DNA from: Defluviitaleaceae bacterium
GTDB lineage: Bacteria; Bacillota; Clostridia; Lachnospirales; WQUN01
Direction of reading: 5' to 3'
Length of the DNA stretch: 64,000 bases
NCBI GenBank assembly: GCA_009781725.1
Contig: WQVF01000011.1
Span: 1-64,000, forward strand
The position numbers were made by a program, and so were the translations under genes. The notes under the pieces are model-generated. The model ran no database searches and was not told the origin of the DNA. It was given only the letters and a program-made list of their open reading frames with translations. Of the stretch, positions 7,019 to 16,425 are shown in pieces. Numbering within the stretch: the stretch's first letter is position 1; the number at the start of each line of letters is the position of its first letter.

Positions 7019-9399
7019 TGATTCCAACATTTTTAAGCGAATTTGTCCGCACTATTATCCTTATGACATTAACCGGCGGCTTCCTCGCATTATTACTATT
7101 GCTTATCAAGCCGATAGTACGCCATAGATTGCCTAAATCGGCGCAATATTATTTTTGGCTTGTGGTGCTAGTGACATTCTTAATCCCTGTATCAAGAATT
7201 GCTACTTTACCTGTAACGATTACGGAATTTGCACCGATTCACAGTGCTGTCGAGCGCAATATAATTACAACGGATGAGGCACGTAATAGACCGCCGGCTA
7301 TGCTTAATAATTCGTCTATTATTGCCGATGTGCCCAATTTACCTAACATAAGCACAGCTCCTGTAGAAGCACCACATTTGAGCGAACCGGGATTGGTTGC
7401 CCAAGCCGTCACCATTTTTATGGCTATCTACCCATTTATGTTTGCCTTGGTACTTCTCTACAATTTAATAGGCTATGCTAGATTCGTCAGAAAATTGCGC
7501 AGTAATTACTTCAAGCCCCATCCTTTTGAATTGGATATGCTTAGAGCATTTACACGGGGCAAACTCACCCCAAGGTTAATCGCAAGCGACTATGCGGCAA
7601 CACCTATGCTAATCGGGATTTTTAGGCCAATGATTGTCTTGCCTAACCGGGAATATACTGACGAACAGATGCAAAGCATCTTGCTTCACGAGTTGACCCA
7701 TATGCGGCGGCTTGATATAGCCGTCAAGTGGTTAACTTTGCTGGCTTGCGCCGCCCATTGGTTCAATCCCCTTGTGTGGATTGCAAAAGGTGAAATTGAC
7801 CGTGTATGCGAACTTTCCTGTGACGAAATGGTTATCCGTAATATGAATGCATACGGAAAACAACATTACGGCGAAACCCTAATTTCCGTAGCAAGTACAA
7901 AAAAAATACCAATGCCTGTACTATCAACTACCATGTGTGAAGAAAAGCGGGCGTTAAAAGAAAGGTTGACAGCAATTATGAAGAGCAAGAAACATACAAA
8001 ACTGGCGGTTTTAATATCCGCATTTATCCTTTTGGGGGCTATATTGGCTGCATGTACTGTAGGCGCAGGTAGTGGCAACCAAAATGAAGAATATGACACC
8101 GTAGAATCTCAATCACCAGAAGCCTACTCAAGTTATGACTCTGCTTCGGAACAAAATGCCGTGCAGCTCAATTTCTCCGACATCAATGAATTTTGGACCT
8201 ATTATCGCCAAGCTGTGATAACCAATAATTTCGAAACATTGGCAATGCTTACGGTTTTTCCATTTCGTTCTTATGGCTTTGTGTACCCCAACCCCGTCAT
8301 TTTAATTGGAAGAGATGACTTTGAAGGTGTTTTTAGAGCATACTTAGCTGAGGAAAGCTATGTAGCACACCCAGAAGAAGACGGGACATTTACCTTCAGT
8401 CTCCGCACGAATTTTGATTTTATCCTTGAAAACGAATTTCTTGTGTTCCGAAGCGTCGATGAACTTGCCATTCTTCCATTAAATGAAGTTAATAATAGCG
8501 GGTCAATAGAAAACGGTATTGCAAGAGCAAGGGATGAAATCTTCGAGATAGTGGATGGTTATTGGCGACTTACTGCATATTTTTCTACTCACCAGTCCGC
8601 TTATGGAGCATCAGATATTTCAGACGGTGAAGATACCAGCGTTGGCCCCGAACAGATGCAGGACGAAGGCGAGGCAACATCCGGTGCGACAGGAGATAGG
8701 CCCGCTTATATAACTATCCTTGGAGAGCAATTTAGCACGGACTTAACCGTAATGTCTTTAGATGGCGATTTAACAAATGCGGATATTGCACCCCTAAGAT
8801 ATATGACAGAGTTGACGGCATTGTGGGTTGGCGTCCAAGACCCTTCTAATCAAATCACTAATTTTAACTCTCTGGCAGGGCTTACAAATTTATCAGACAT
8901 ATATTTCACCGGGGATTATCTCACGGATATAACCGCACTTGCTGGGCTTACAAACCTGACGTGGATACACATTTTCCGTACACAAGTCGCAGACATATCC
9001 CCCCTTGCAGGGCTTACGAACTTAGAGACATTGCAATTCGGAGCTAGTCAAATTACCGACATAACTCCCCTTGCCGGACTCACAAATCTAACTTCACTGG
9101 ACTTGATGTTCAATCAAATAACTGACATAACCCCACTAGCAGGGCTTACTAACTTGCACTTACTTGATTTACGCGACAATCAAATTACCGACATATCTCC
9201 CCTTGCGGGTCTTGTTAGTGGTGAAGGACGCTCTAATTTAACACACTTATTCCTTAGTAATAACCAAATTAGCGACCTCACCCCTCTTACTGATTTTATT
9301 TGGTTAGAGAACTTATGGTTGAATGGCAACCCAATCACTGATTTCTCAGCTGTAGCTCATATTGATAATATTGTCTTTGAAATGCAAGATTCAGAGTAA
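7015..9399 (+). CDS. BlaR1-type M56 metallopeptidase receptor with leucine-rich-repeat ectodomain
   Basis: A 794-residue membrane receptor. Hydrophobic helices lie near 12-32, 43-60, 133-155 and 325-345. The M56 protease core carries HELTH (about residues 225-229) and a downstream ELSCDE zinc-ligand motif (about 266-271). After the last helix come a lipobox-like ACTVGAG, a region near 375-525 that resembles a small SnoaL/NTF2-type fold (weak), an acidic linker, and from about 565 to the end roughly nine internalin-type repeats (LTNL..L.L..NQITDITPLAG). Classical BlaR1 ends in a penicillin-binding domain (SxxK); none is seen here. The signal is therefore probably not a beta-lactam, and the LRR array may be the sensor. 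It is encoded with its repressor just upstream. Confidence 0.88.
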   Translation: MMIPTFLSEFVRTIILMTLTGGFLALLLLLIKPIVRHRLPKSAQYYFWLVVLVTFLIPVSRIATLPVTITEFAPIHSAVERNIITTDEARNRPPAMLNNSSIIADVPNLPNISTAPVEAPHLSEPGLVAQAVTIFMAIYPFMFALVLLYNLIGYARFVRKLRSNYFKPHPFELDMLRAFTRGKLTPRLIASDYAATPMLIGIFRPMIVLPNREYTDEQMQSILLHELTHMRRLDIAVKWLTLLACAAHWFNPLVWIAKGEIDRVCELSCDEMVIRNMNAYGKQHYGETLISVASTKKIPMPVLSTTMCEEKRALKERLTAIMKSKKHTKLAVLISAFILLGAILAACTVGAGSGNQNEEYDTVESQSPEAYSSYDSASEQNAVQLNFSDINEFWTYYRQAVITNNFETLAMLTVFPFRSYGFVYPNPVILIGRDDFEGVFRAYLAEESYVAHPEEDGTFTFSLRTNFDFILENEFLVFRSVDELAILPLNEVNNSGSIENGIARARDEIFEIVDGYWRLTAYFSTHQSAYGASDISDGEDTSVGPEQMQDEGEATSGATGDRPAYITILGEQFSTDLTVMSLDGDLTNADIAPLRYMTELTALWVGVQDPSNQITNFNSLAGLTNLSDIYFTGDYLTDITALAGLTNLTWIHIFRTQVADISPLAGLTNLETLQFGASQITDITPLAGLTNLTSLDLMFNQITDITPLAGLTNLHLLDLRDNQITDISPLAGLVSGEGRSNLTHLFLSNNQISDLTPLTDFIWLENLWLNGNPITDFSAVAHIDNIVFEMQDSE

Positions 9400-9408
9400 C
9401 ATAAGGAA

Positions 9409-9474
9409 ATAAAAGGGGGTAATAACGTTAAGGTGAATACAATAACACGAATCCAACGCCCCTTTTATTTTTTT
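9409..9474 (+). terminator. Terminator after the blaR1-like gene
   Basis: AATAAAAGGGG (9409-9419) pairs with CCCCTTTTATT across a loop of about 37 bases and is followed by a run of Ts (ending 9474). The loop is long for an intrinsic terminator. Confidence 0.55.
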
Positions 9475-9548
9475 ATGCATAACGCACACAGCAATGCTAC
9501 AATTGTAGTATATAAACGTGAAGAAAACTTATATTATCGGAGGTTGCC

Positions 9549-9917
9549 ATGCCAATTACAAAACTTCAGCTATACTTGAAAAATTGCGACCAAGCAATCG
9601 AGCTTTACCAGAAAGCATTTGATGCTATCGTTGGCGGAGTATGGGGAGACGAAAGCGGTCTAATTGCCCATGCAGAGATAAACGTCTTTGGTCAGTGTGT
9701 AGCATTTATGGAGCAAAAGTCAGATTGCATTATTGGGAACACAATGCAATTCTGCTTTTATTTTAGTAAAAGCGACGAAGAAATTATAAAAAAAGCATAT
9801 GATGTTCTTAAAGACGGCGCAAAAATTGAATTGCCATTAGGTCCATGTGAATGGAGTTCATTAATATTTTGCCTTGTTGATAAATTCGGGGTGAATTGGT
9901 TGCTTTGCGTTGACTAA
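9549..9917 (+). CDS. VOC-superfamily (PhnB-like) protein
   Basis: A 122-residue protein of the glyoxalase/bleomycin-resistance fold. Typical features are the opening KLQLYLKNCDQAIELYQKAFDA, the middle IAHAEINVFGQCVAFMEQ, and the closing DKFGVNWLLCVD, matching the PhnB/3-demethylubiquinone methyltransferase-like subgroup, whose members mostly lack a proven reaction. The start has CGGAGGTTGCC just upstream. It stands alone, between a terminator and a palindromic hairpin. Substrate unknown. Confidence 0.85.
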   Translation: MPITKLQLYLKNCDQAIELYQKAFDAIVGGVWGDESGLIAHAEINVFGQCVAFMEQKSDCIIGNTMQFCFYFSKSDEEIIKKAYDVLKDGAKIELPLGPCEWSSLIFCLVDKFGVNWLLCVD

Positions 9918-9930
9918 TAAACATTTTCTT

Positions 9931-9995
9931 CAGAAACCAGAACTCGAACACGAAACTTGCGCTATCGTGTTCTGGTTCTGGTTTCGTGTTCAAGT
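9931..9995. repeat. Interleaved inverted repeats after the VOC gene
   Basis: GAAACCAGAAC (9933-9943) pairs with GTTCTGGTTTC (9975-9985), while GAACACGAAAC (9946-9956) pairs with GTTTCGTGTTC (9981-9991). The two perfect 11-bp pairings share bases, so only one can form at once. No T-run follows. It could end the VOC transcript or be a degenerate repeat copy. Confidence 0.6.
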
Positions 9996-10119
9996 GTCGC
10001 ACTTCGGGTGCAAATGAAAGTCGGATAATTCTGCAAGTATACCGTTTTATAGTTTACTTTGTGCGCAATTATGAACATGTAATGCAGAAAGCCCAGAATA
10101 TAGGCTGTTCAAAGCTTTT

Positions 10120-11208
10120 ATGGATTGTATCAATCTTAACGTCAACACAGGTGTTTGGATAATGGGGTTGGTACAACCACACGATAACCAACGCCCTTTT
10201 AATTTTTGGACGCATGGTGAACGCAGATATGCTATAGTTGCAGTAAGAAGTTGCGAAGAAAATTTATATATAGTGAAATCAATGAGAAACGGTCTCGCCC
10301 GAGCGGCACCCTAAAACGCCGAAATAAGGCGTTTTAGGGCGATTTTGCCGCGACAGGCGAGACCGATTTCGAATTATTTCACTATAACCGACATGGAGGG
10401 ATTCGCATTGTCTCAAACAGAAGGTGAAACCCCTTATCGTTACTTTTTTGGTGGATTTGGAGGGTTTGCGCCCATCTATGATGAGTCGTGTATGGTTAGA
10501 TTAGATGAGTATCAAGGCCAAGCATATGTTCAACTTGCATGTACGCAATTGGTCGGGTCAAATACACCTGGATTTGGCAGTCCGATTTTTAGTAAGATGG
10601 AATGCAGTTTGATGGAACAGGAAAAGAAGCAGAAACAAATCATTGACGAATGGATTGAGTTTTTTAGAACAAATCCCAAAGCACTGACAGGGGTTCTTTT
10701 TCGAACAGGAATCACACAGACATTATTAGAGGCTGTTTGTCATCAAGAAAATTTAGAAATTCTGCGGATTAAATGGGGAACTAAGCTGGATTTATCTGTG
10801 CTTCAAAATGTTCCTAAATTAAAAAGCCTTTATTTTGATGGATTTCGTTCTCCTCTGCGGAATGTAACATTTCTAAATAGTTTGCAAAATTTAAAAGTTT
10901 TAAACCTATATTCAATTAATAATATTGAAGATTTTTCGCCACTATATCACATGAAAAACCTTGAAGAGTTGTGTATATCAGGCAAAGCACCCACAAAAGG
11001 CAAACGAATCATTTTAACAGACCTAGAATTTCTTCGAAATTATCCAGACATAAAGATGCTTGGCTGTGGATACGTGGAAGTTGAGCGGTTATACACAGTT
11101 TCGGAACTTGAAGTGTTAAAACAAAAATTACCCCACTTGCATACCAGTTGCGACTTCTTTACTAGAGCTATCGCAAAAGCATCGAAAGGAAAACATATTA
11201 TAGTATAG
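10120..11208 (+). pseudogene. Leucine-rich-repeat gene split by a palindromic element
   Basis: Two parts lie in the same frame: 10120-10314 and 10345-11208. Between them sits a 114-bp element that adds an in-frame TAA (10312-10314). Removing the element with one TATA copy joins the halves as ..CEENLYI-TDMEGFALSQ.. with no frame change. The true start is unclear: the frame is open from 10075 and has no good ribosome site. The second half has short leucine-rich repeats (NLEILRIKWG, KLKSLYFDGF, NLKVLNLYSI, NLEELCISGK, residues about 145-235 of that part) and glycine-rich FFGGFGGFAPIYDE near its start. No known function. Whether the downstream part is still translated is unknown. Confidence 0.7.
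10269..10386. mobile_element. TATAG-type palindromic element, copy A (inside a gene)
   Basis: Outer arms TATAGTGAAAT and ATTTCACTATA and inner arms GGTCTCGCC and GGCGAGACC flank a nested hairpin (CCTAAAACGCC..GGCGTTTTAGGG) and the core GCGATTTTGCCGCGACAGGC. The first TATA (10269) and the last TATA (10383) are 114 bases apart, a multiple of three. No coding capacity, so it would be a non-autonomous MITE-like element; TA or TATA target duplication is inferred. Confidence 0.8.
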
Positions 11209-11221
11209 TTTTGCAGGTGTC

Positions 11222-11364
11222 CGTCATTGCAAGCGAAGCGAAGCAATCCAAGCATGCCGAAATGCGTAAGCTTCCGGGGTTGCTTCGTCGCTTCGCTCCT
11301 CAAAGCCTTTATGTTGATAGATGGAGTGCATAATTATTCACAAAAATGCTTAGTGAGACAGCCT
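11222..11364. repeat. MITE-like repeat family M, copy between LRR pseudogene and rpoD
   Basis: Contains CGTCATTGCAAGCGAAGCGA near its left side and the right end GTGCATAATTATTCACAAAAATGCTTAGTGAGACAGCC, which matches the 166-bp element at 32982-33147. The left terminal repeat is missing, so this copy is truncated. Confidence 0.75.
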
Positions 11365-11403
11365 CTTTTTTTGCTCACTTTAGGTATTTTTTATCCTCAT
11401 TAC

Positions 11404-12519
11404 TTAATCCAAATAATCCTTAAGCTTCTTACTACGGCTAGGATGCCTAAGCTTCCTTAGTGCTTTGGCCTCTATCTGCCGGATTCTTTCCCTTGTTACG
11501 TTAAACTCCTTCCCCACTTCCTCAAGGGTGCGGGCTCGTCCATCATCCAGACCGAAACGTAGGCGCAACACCTTCTCTTCCCGGTCGGTTAATGTATCCA
11601 GCACATCAATTAGTTGCTCCCTGAGAAGGGTAAACGCTGCAGCTTCTGCCGGTGCCGGTATATCATCATCTGGGATAAAGTCTCCAAGATGGCTATCTTC
11701 CTCTTCACCTATCGGGGTCTCCAGCGAAACCGGCTCCTGGCCGATTTTTAAGATTTCCCGCACTTTGTCCACAGGCATTTGCATTTCCTTGGCCAGCTCG
11801 TCGGGGGTAGGATCCCGGCCCAGTTCTTGTAAAAGCTGACGCGAGACTCGTATCAGCTTGTTGATTGTCTCAACCATGTGCACGGGTATACGTATCGTCC
11901 GGGCTTGATCCGCGATTGCCCGGGTTATCGCCTGGCGTATCCACCAGGTCGCATATGTGCTGAACTTATATCCTTTAGTATAATCGAATTTTTCTACGGC
12001 TTTAATCAGTCCGAGATTGCCTTCTTGGATTAGGTCAAGAAACAGCATACCACGGCCAACGTACCGCTTGGCAATACTAACAACAAGACGCAGATTGGCC
12101 TCGGCTAGTCGCTGCCTTGCCTCCTCTTCGCCTGCCTCCATGCGTTTGGCTAGGTCTATTTCTTCCTCTCCAGTGAGTAGGGGCACCTTACCGATTTCCT
12201 TCAAGTACATGCGTACATGGTCATCGATATTTATGGCACCTTCCACGGCAGAAAGGTCTATTTCTTTTTCCTTTTCGATTTCCGGTTCCATACCGGAAGT
12301 AAGTTCTATACCCTGGGTTTCCAACCACTCGAAAACCTTCTCGGCCTGGTCTGGGTCAAGGTCTATATCGCCAAGAAAATCCATAACTTCTTTGTGATCC
12401 AAGGTGCTTTTCTTTTTCTTGCCAATGTCTACAAGCTCTTGCAGTCGTAGCATCAACAACGGATCGTCAAAGGATTTCAAAGAACACCATTCCTCTCGTG
12501 TCGCTATTATTCTAACCAT
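11404..12519 (-). CDS. rpoD: Primary sigma factor of RNA polymerase (SigA/RpoD)
   Basis: A 371-residue group-1 sigma factor. After the N-terminal 1.1-like segment ([39 protein letters not shown]), region 1.2-2 reads [24 protein letters not shown]...[74 protein letters not shown], with the -10-binding 2.4 helix intact. Region 4.2 ([32 protein letters not shown]) reads the -35 box. The ATG used overlaps the dnaG stop by eight bases; a second ATG 22 codons later is also possible as neither has a clear ribosome site. dnaG-rpoD is a classical macromolecule-synthesis operon. Confidence 0.96.
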   Translation of the reverse strand: MVRIIATREEWCSLKSFDDPLLMLRLQELVDIGKKKKSTLDHKEVMDFLGDIDLDPDQAEKVFEWLETQGIELTSGMEPEIEKEKEIDLSAVEGAINIDDHVRMYLKEIGKVPLLTGEEEIDLAKRMEAGEEEARQRLAEANLRLVVSIAKRYVGRGMLFLDLIQEGNLGLIKAVEKFDYTKGYKFSTYATWWIRQAITRAIADQARTIRIPVHMVETINKLIRVSRQLLQELGRDPTPDELAKEMQMPVDKVREILKIGQEPVSLETPIGEEEDSHLGDFIPDDDIPAPAEAAAFTLLREQLIDVLDTLTDREEKVLRLRFGLDDGRARTLEEVGKEFNVTRERIRQIEAKALRKLRHPSRSKKLKDYLD

Positions 12520-14341
12520 CGTTCATGGTTATATACAGCGCGGTTGTATTTCTTTTGCTCAAAAACAGCTTATTTACGGCATTTAGGTCGTTTTTTTGCA
12601 TTGCAAGGTCCATTTCGTGAGTAAACCACCCAATCTTGACGGTGGAGGCCATATCGTTGAGTGCTTTTTCTATTGAGGAATTAGAATCTTGTAGGGCATC
12701 TGTAGAAAAAATCTCCGCTGTTTTTTGCTGATCTTCCAAGTCCTCAAAGACTGCGATAATGTCCGCGGGAGCCATAGGCTGCTTGCTCTCCGCATTTTTA
12801 AATGCCAGTAGTAGCAATTGAGAATATGTTTCGTCGCCTATTTCCTCTGGATCAAGATATCCGCTTTCGAGCAAAGCACTCGCTGCGGTTGGATAGGTCA
12901 ACACCAAATTAAGTAGGCCCTTACGGGCTTCAATCAAGCCCTTGTCTTCGCTATGTTGTCGTGGTCTTTGCCTGCGAGTTGTGGGTAGTATCAGAGTTTG
13001 TCCATCTTCGGATTTTACTGTGATGGCTCGCTGTTTATGCACCTCTGACAGTATCGCCGAAGCTGTTATCCCCGAGACATCTGCAACCTCCCGGGCATAT
13101 GCATCGGTTTCTATTTCGCTTGTGAGCCCCACCAGCAGGCCTGCAGCTTCTTGGGTGAAGCGTATACGCTGGTTGGTTTCGCTACCGGCATCAAGGTTAT
13201 ATTTTTTTTTCAACTGGCTTACTTGGAAGGCTATATGGCTCTTTGCTCCAGCAAGCAGGCGGTTGAATTTGGCTTGTCCATGAATTTGCAAGTATTCATC
13301 CGGGTCTTTTGCTTGAGACTCCTCTGAAAATTGCAGTACTTTTATTCTCAAACCGCTTTTTAGCAGCTCTTCAATTGCTCTTAGGGCGGCACGCGTGCCA
13401 GCATCATCGCTGTCTAATATCAAAGTCACGGTTTCACAATTGGCTCGTTTTAGTAGCCTCACATGCTCGGCGGTAAGAGCGGTGCCCAGCACTCCAACAG
13501 TATTAGGAAATCCAGCCTGATGCATTGCAAGTACATCCATATAGCCTTCTACAATAATAATTTCCTTTTCCCTGGTCTTGCGAGCTATATTTAAACCGTA
13601 TAGTTGGCGGCTCTTGTTAAATAGAGGTGTGTCCGGAGAGTTTATATATTTGGCTTCCCCATCCTCTCCTTTAGGCAGTGCCCGCCCTCCAAAGCCCACT
13701 ATCCGGCCTGAGGAGTCTATTATGGGAAACATCAGCCGCCGTCGAAACCGGTCGTAGTACCTAGCTTGGTTTTTCTCACTTTGTTTTGCCAGACCTGCAA
13801 TACTAAGCTCCGTGCCCGGTACAGCTAAATGATTCATAAGTCCGTCCCAACTAGGAGGAGCCAGCCCCAAACCAAATCGTTTTTGTAGGGATATATGTAC
13901 TCCCCTACCCTCTAGGTAGTTGCGGGCTAATTTGGCCTCAGGTGTATCCGTTTGCAATTGTTCATAAAAAAATTTCGCGGCTTTTTTGTTTAGCTCAGCT
14001 ATATGCTCCCGCTCCTGCGCACGGATTTTGGCTGTAGGGGCAGAGCTTGCATCCGGGAGATTATAATGGACTCTGTCCGCAAGAAGTTTTAGTGCATCCA
14101 GGAAGTCCATATTCTCCAGCCGCATAATAAAACTGATTACATTACCACCTGCATGACAACCAAAGCAGTAGAACATTTGCATATCGCCGCTTACGCTAAA
14201 GGAGGGGGATTTCTCATTATGAAAGGGGCAAAGACCGAAATGCCGCCCGCCCCTCGGCCTTAGTTGTACATATGAGCCTATTACATCTACGATATCGTTG
14301 AGGACTCGAACATCTTGGATTACTTCTTGGGGGTACAGCAT
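12512..14341 (-). CDS. dnaG: DNA primase
   Basis: A 609-residue bacterial primase that makes RNA primers for lagging-strand synthesis. The CHC2 zinc finger is at residues about 38-64 ([25 protein letters not shown]). The Toprim catalytic domain holds [14 protein letters not shown] (about residues 258-271) and LILDSDDAG, with the acidic triad. The C-terminal part from about residue 450 is the DnaB-helicase-binding region. Start at ATG 14341, preceded by AGGAGGT. Overlaps rpoD downstream. Confidence 0.96.
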   Translation of the reverse strand: MLYPQEVIQDVRVLNDIVDVIGSYVQLRPRGGRHFGLCPFHNEKSPSFSVSGDMQMFYCFGCHAGGNVISFIMRLENMDFLDALKLLADRVHYNLPDASSAPTAKIRAQEREHIAELNKKAAKFFYEQLQTDTPEAKLARNYLEGRGVHISLQKRFGLGLAPPSWDGLMNHLAVPGTELSIAGLAKQSEKNQARYYDRFRRRLMFPIIDSSGRIVGFGGRALPKGEDGEAKYINSPDTPLFNKSRQLYGLNIARKTREKEIIIVEGYMDVLAMHQAGFPNTVGVLGTALTAEHVRLLKRANCETVTLILDSDDAGTRAALRAIEELLKSGLRIKVLQFSEESQAKDPDEYLQIHGQAKFNRLLAGAKSHIAFQVSQLKKKYNLDAGSETNQRIRFTQEAAGLLVGLTSEIETDAYAREVADVSGITASAILSEVHKQRAITVKSEDGQTLILPTTRRQRPRQHSEDKGLIEARKGLLNLVLTYPTAASALLESGYLDPEEIGDETYSQLLLLAFKNAESKQPMAPADIIAVFEDLEDQQKTAEIFSTDALQDSNSSIEKALNDMASTVKIGWFTHEMDLAMQKNDLNAVNKLFLSKRNTTALYITMNDG

Positions 14342-14372
14342 ACGGTACCTCCTATGTTAATCTGACAGGTGA

Positions 14373-14483
14373 TATCGATTCCAAATTAATACCTGTCTGA
14401 CAGAGCGGCTGCTTGAAACGCGAAGTAAGCGTTTCAAGCGGTTTTGCCGCGATAGGCAGATAGGATTTTAATTGGAGTCGGTA
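14373..14483. mobile_element. TATAG-type palindromic element, divergent copy E
   Basis: Arms TATCGATTCCAAATTAATACC and GGATTTTAATTGGAGTCGGTA, a nested GAAACGC..GCGTTTC hairpin and the core GCGGTTTTGCCGCGATAGGC, very close to the core of copy A. Its right arm provides the TAA stop of the kinase gene (14468-14470). It lies between that gene and dnaG. Confidence 0.65.
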
Positions 14484-15550
14484 TGATTTTGTCGTTTTTG
14501 GTAAAGGTTTTCGTTGTTGTTTTGATTGTTTCCTGATGTATCCATGAATATATATCGTTTTTCGTGAATTTTGGGGCCCGCAAATGCATTGAAATATGCT
14601 TCCTCCATAGGTATCCACTTTTCAATATAAGTGGCAGCGATTGTTGGATTATTGCGGTTTCCTATTCGTTTTCTCTGCACATCCGGAGTCACATCCATGA
14701 ACACCTGTATATCCATGTAATCTCCATGTGCCGGATGGCAGCTGTATACACCTTCAACTATCCGCCATAGGTGCGGTGGAACTTCGACTGTACCGTCATA
14801 ATCCATCCGACCGCAATCGAACTTCCGATACTCAAACCCTTTTCCGCTCCTTATATTAGGAAGAACTTCCTCGGCAAAGCGTTCGTAGTGGATGTTGCCC
14901 CCTGGCTGGGCCAGCCTTTCTGGGGTTCTAAGCTCAGAGGGGAGGAAGAAATCATCCATTTTTATGATGATGGGCTTATTTCCAAAGATGACGTCGGCAA
15001 AACCCTGGGCAAAGGTGGATTTACCTGATGCAGCTCGTCCATCAATAGCAATTACACCACCAGTTAGCCCCGCCATTGCCTCTAGAAGAGGAAGCACAGA
15101 AACCGTCCATCCGGACAATATGCGGTATGCTGGCTTTTCCTTTTCCCGGTATGCCTCACTGTGGTGAACCGGGCCAACCTTGTAATCGGCTATATATTTC
15201 GCCCACTCAGCAGTTACGCTGCTTGCCTGTGCAAGATAGTCATCAAAATTACCGCTGTCAGCAAAGCTATTTTCTGAAAACAAGCTCCAAAGCCAGTCCG
15301 GGTTGAGACCGAGTCTCTTCCACGCACCAAGATTTACCCGGCATACATCCGGGGCGATATGCTCAGCCAATGGCTTGTCATCCGCAAAGGTGAATTCATA
15401 TTCTTCTTGGAAATATGCAAGGGCTTTGGTCGTATCTCCTAGCATATGCTCAGCCCCAAAGGCGGCTTGATAGCAAAGCTTAACTACATCCTGCGCTTCC
15501 ATGGAAGGATGCCGACGCGCTTCTTCTAATATATAGGCAGTTATGTCCAT
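14468..15550 (-). CDS. P-loop nucleoside-kinase-like protein with extra N-terminal domain
   Basis: A 360-residue protein. Residues 1-155 form an unrecognised domain (EARRHPSMEAQDVVKLCYQAAFGAEHMLGD opens it). From about residue 160 a uridine-kinase-like P-loop fold follows: VIAIDGRAASGKST (Walker A), IIKMDDFFLP (Asp pair), ERLAQPGGNIHYERF, EGVYSCHP, and VFMDVTPDVQRKRIGNRN. Related kinases phosphorylate uridine or similar small molecules; the substrate here is unknown. The hydrophilic tail (GNNQNNNENLYQKRQNHTDSN) runs into a palindromic element, which provides the stop, so the natural C-terminus may have been altered. ATG 15550 overlaps the stop of a 12-residue leader peptide. Confidence 0.75.
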   Translation of the reverse strand: MDITAYILEEARRHPSMEAQDVVKLCYQAAFGAEHMLGDTTKALAYFQEEYEFTFADDKPLAEHIAPDVCRVNLGAWKRLGLNPDWLWSLFSENSFADSGNFDDYLAQASSVTAEWAKYIADYKVGPVHHSEAYREKEKPAYRILSGWTVSVLPLLEAMAGLTGGVIAIDGRAASGKSTFAQGFADVIFGNKPIIIKMDDFFLPSELRTPERLAQPGGNIHYERFAEEVLPNIRSGKGFEYRKFDCGRMDYDGTVEVPPHLWRIVEGVYSCHPAHGDYMDIQVFMDVTPDVQRKRIGNRNNPTIAATYIEKWIPMEEAYFNAFAGPKIHEKRYIFMDTSGNNQNNNENLYQKRQNHTDSN

Positions 15551-15588
15551 CAAGCTGCAGTGGTGATGGATTTTTTAAGATAGCTCAT
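15550..15588 (-). CDS. 12-residue leader peptide upstream of the kinase
   Basis: ATG at 15588 has a strong AGGAGG site six bases upstream and encodes MSYLKKSITTAA, then TGA. That stop overlaps the kinase ATG as TGATG. The kinase itself has no visible ribosome site, so its translation probably depends on ribosomes ending this small frame. Whether the peptide has a role is unknown. Confidence 0.55.
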   Translation of the reverse strand: MSYLKKSITTAA

Positions 15589-15645
15589 TATTACCTCCTA
15601 TGCGACTTCGCCGCAGGTTTTTTGGGGTTGCGCGCGCGCGCGCTT

Positions 15646-16425
15646 TTAAAAAGCAAGGTTCTTTATTAGGTCTTGCATACCGTAATATCCGGCTGGTTTA
15701 CCTTTTATATAAATCGCCGCATTCAAGGCTCCGACCGCAAACACATCTCTGGAAAGAGCACTGTGCTTAAGTTCTATGACCTCATCTTGACCAGCGAAGA
15801 TTACACTGTGTTCACCTACGATAGTGCCGCCCCGTATAGCGTGAAGCCCTATCTCCTGCTTGCTTCGCTTTTCCTTTGCCCGGCTGCGGTCATGTACATA
15901 TGTTAACTTTTCATCTAGGGCATTATTTGCGGCATCTGCCAGTAGGTAGGCTGTACCGCTTGGGGCGTCTAGCTTTTGGTTGTGATGCTTTTCTATGATT
16001 TCTATATCAAAGCCCGCGCCGTATAGCAGTTTAGTAGCACGAGTTATCATATCGGTTAGCAGGTTTATCCCAAGGGACATATTGGCAGACTGAAGTATGG
16101 CAACCTTCTTTGATGCTTGCTGCACTCTTTCCTGGATGTTACCGGGCAGGCCCGTAGTGCAAAGCACTAGCGGGACCTGCCTGTTTACGCAATATTCAAG
16201 TAATGCATTTATGTCTGAGGTTGCAGATGGCCGATAAACACATATCGCGGCATCTGCCGCAGTTTGGCATTGATTTATGTCCGTATATATTGGATAAGTA
16301 AGGCCGCCGCTAGGAGGCATGACATCCACGCCGGCAACTACCTCCACTCCTATATTTGACTCAGCCAATCGGCATATAGCACTGCCTAAGCGTCCAAAAC
16401 AGCCACAAATTATAATCCTTGTCAT
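15646..16425 (-). CDS. dapB: 4-hydroxy-tetrahydrodipicolinate reductase
   Basis: DapB catalyses the NAD(P)H-dependent second step of the diaminopimelate/lysine pathway, which also feeds dipicolinate for spores. The 259-residue protein has the Rossmann start RIIICGCFGRLGSAI, the catalytic EKHHNQK (residues 145-151) and substrate-binding DAPSGTA (153-159), and the closing IRGGTIVGEHSVIFAGQDEVIELKHSA. Its ATG overlaps the dapA stop (ATGA), so the genes are coupled. Downstream is a run of alternating G and C (15630-15643). Confidence 0.96.
   Translation of the reverse strand: MTRIIICGCFGRLGSAICRLAESNIGVEVVAGVDVMPPSGGLTYPIYTDINQCQTAADAAICVYRPSATSDINALLEYCVNRQVPLVLCTTGLPGNIQERVQQASKKVAILQSANMSLGINLLTDMITRATKLLYGAGFDIEIIEKHHNQKLDAPSGTAYLLADAANNALDEKLTYVHDRSRAKEKRSKQEIGLHAIRGGTIVGEHSVIFAGQDEVIELKHSALSRDVFAVGALNAAIYIKGKPAGYYGMQDLIKNLAF

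Noticed and set aside
15630-15643. Alternating GC run as a regulatory Z-DNA element
   Set aside because: Fourteen bases of alternating G and C after dapB are notable, but nothing shows a function; similar GC hairpins occur in other repeats here.
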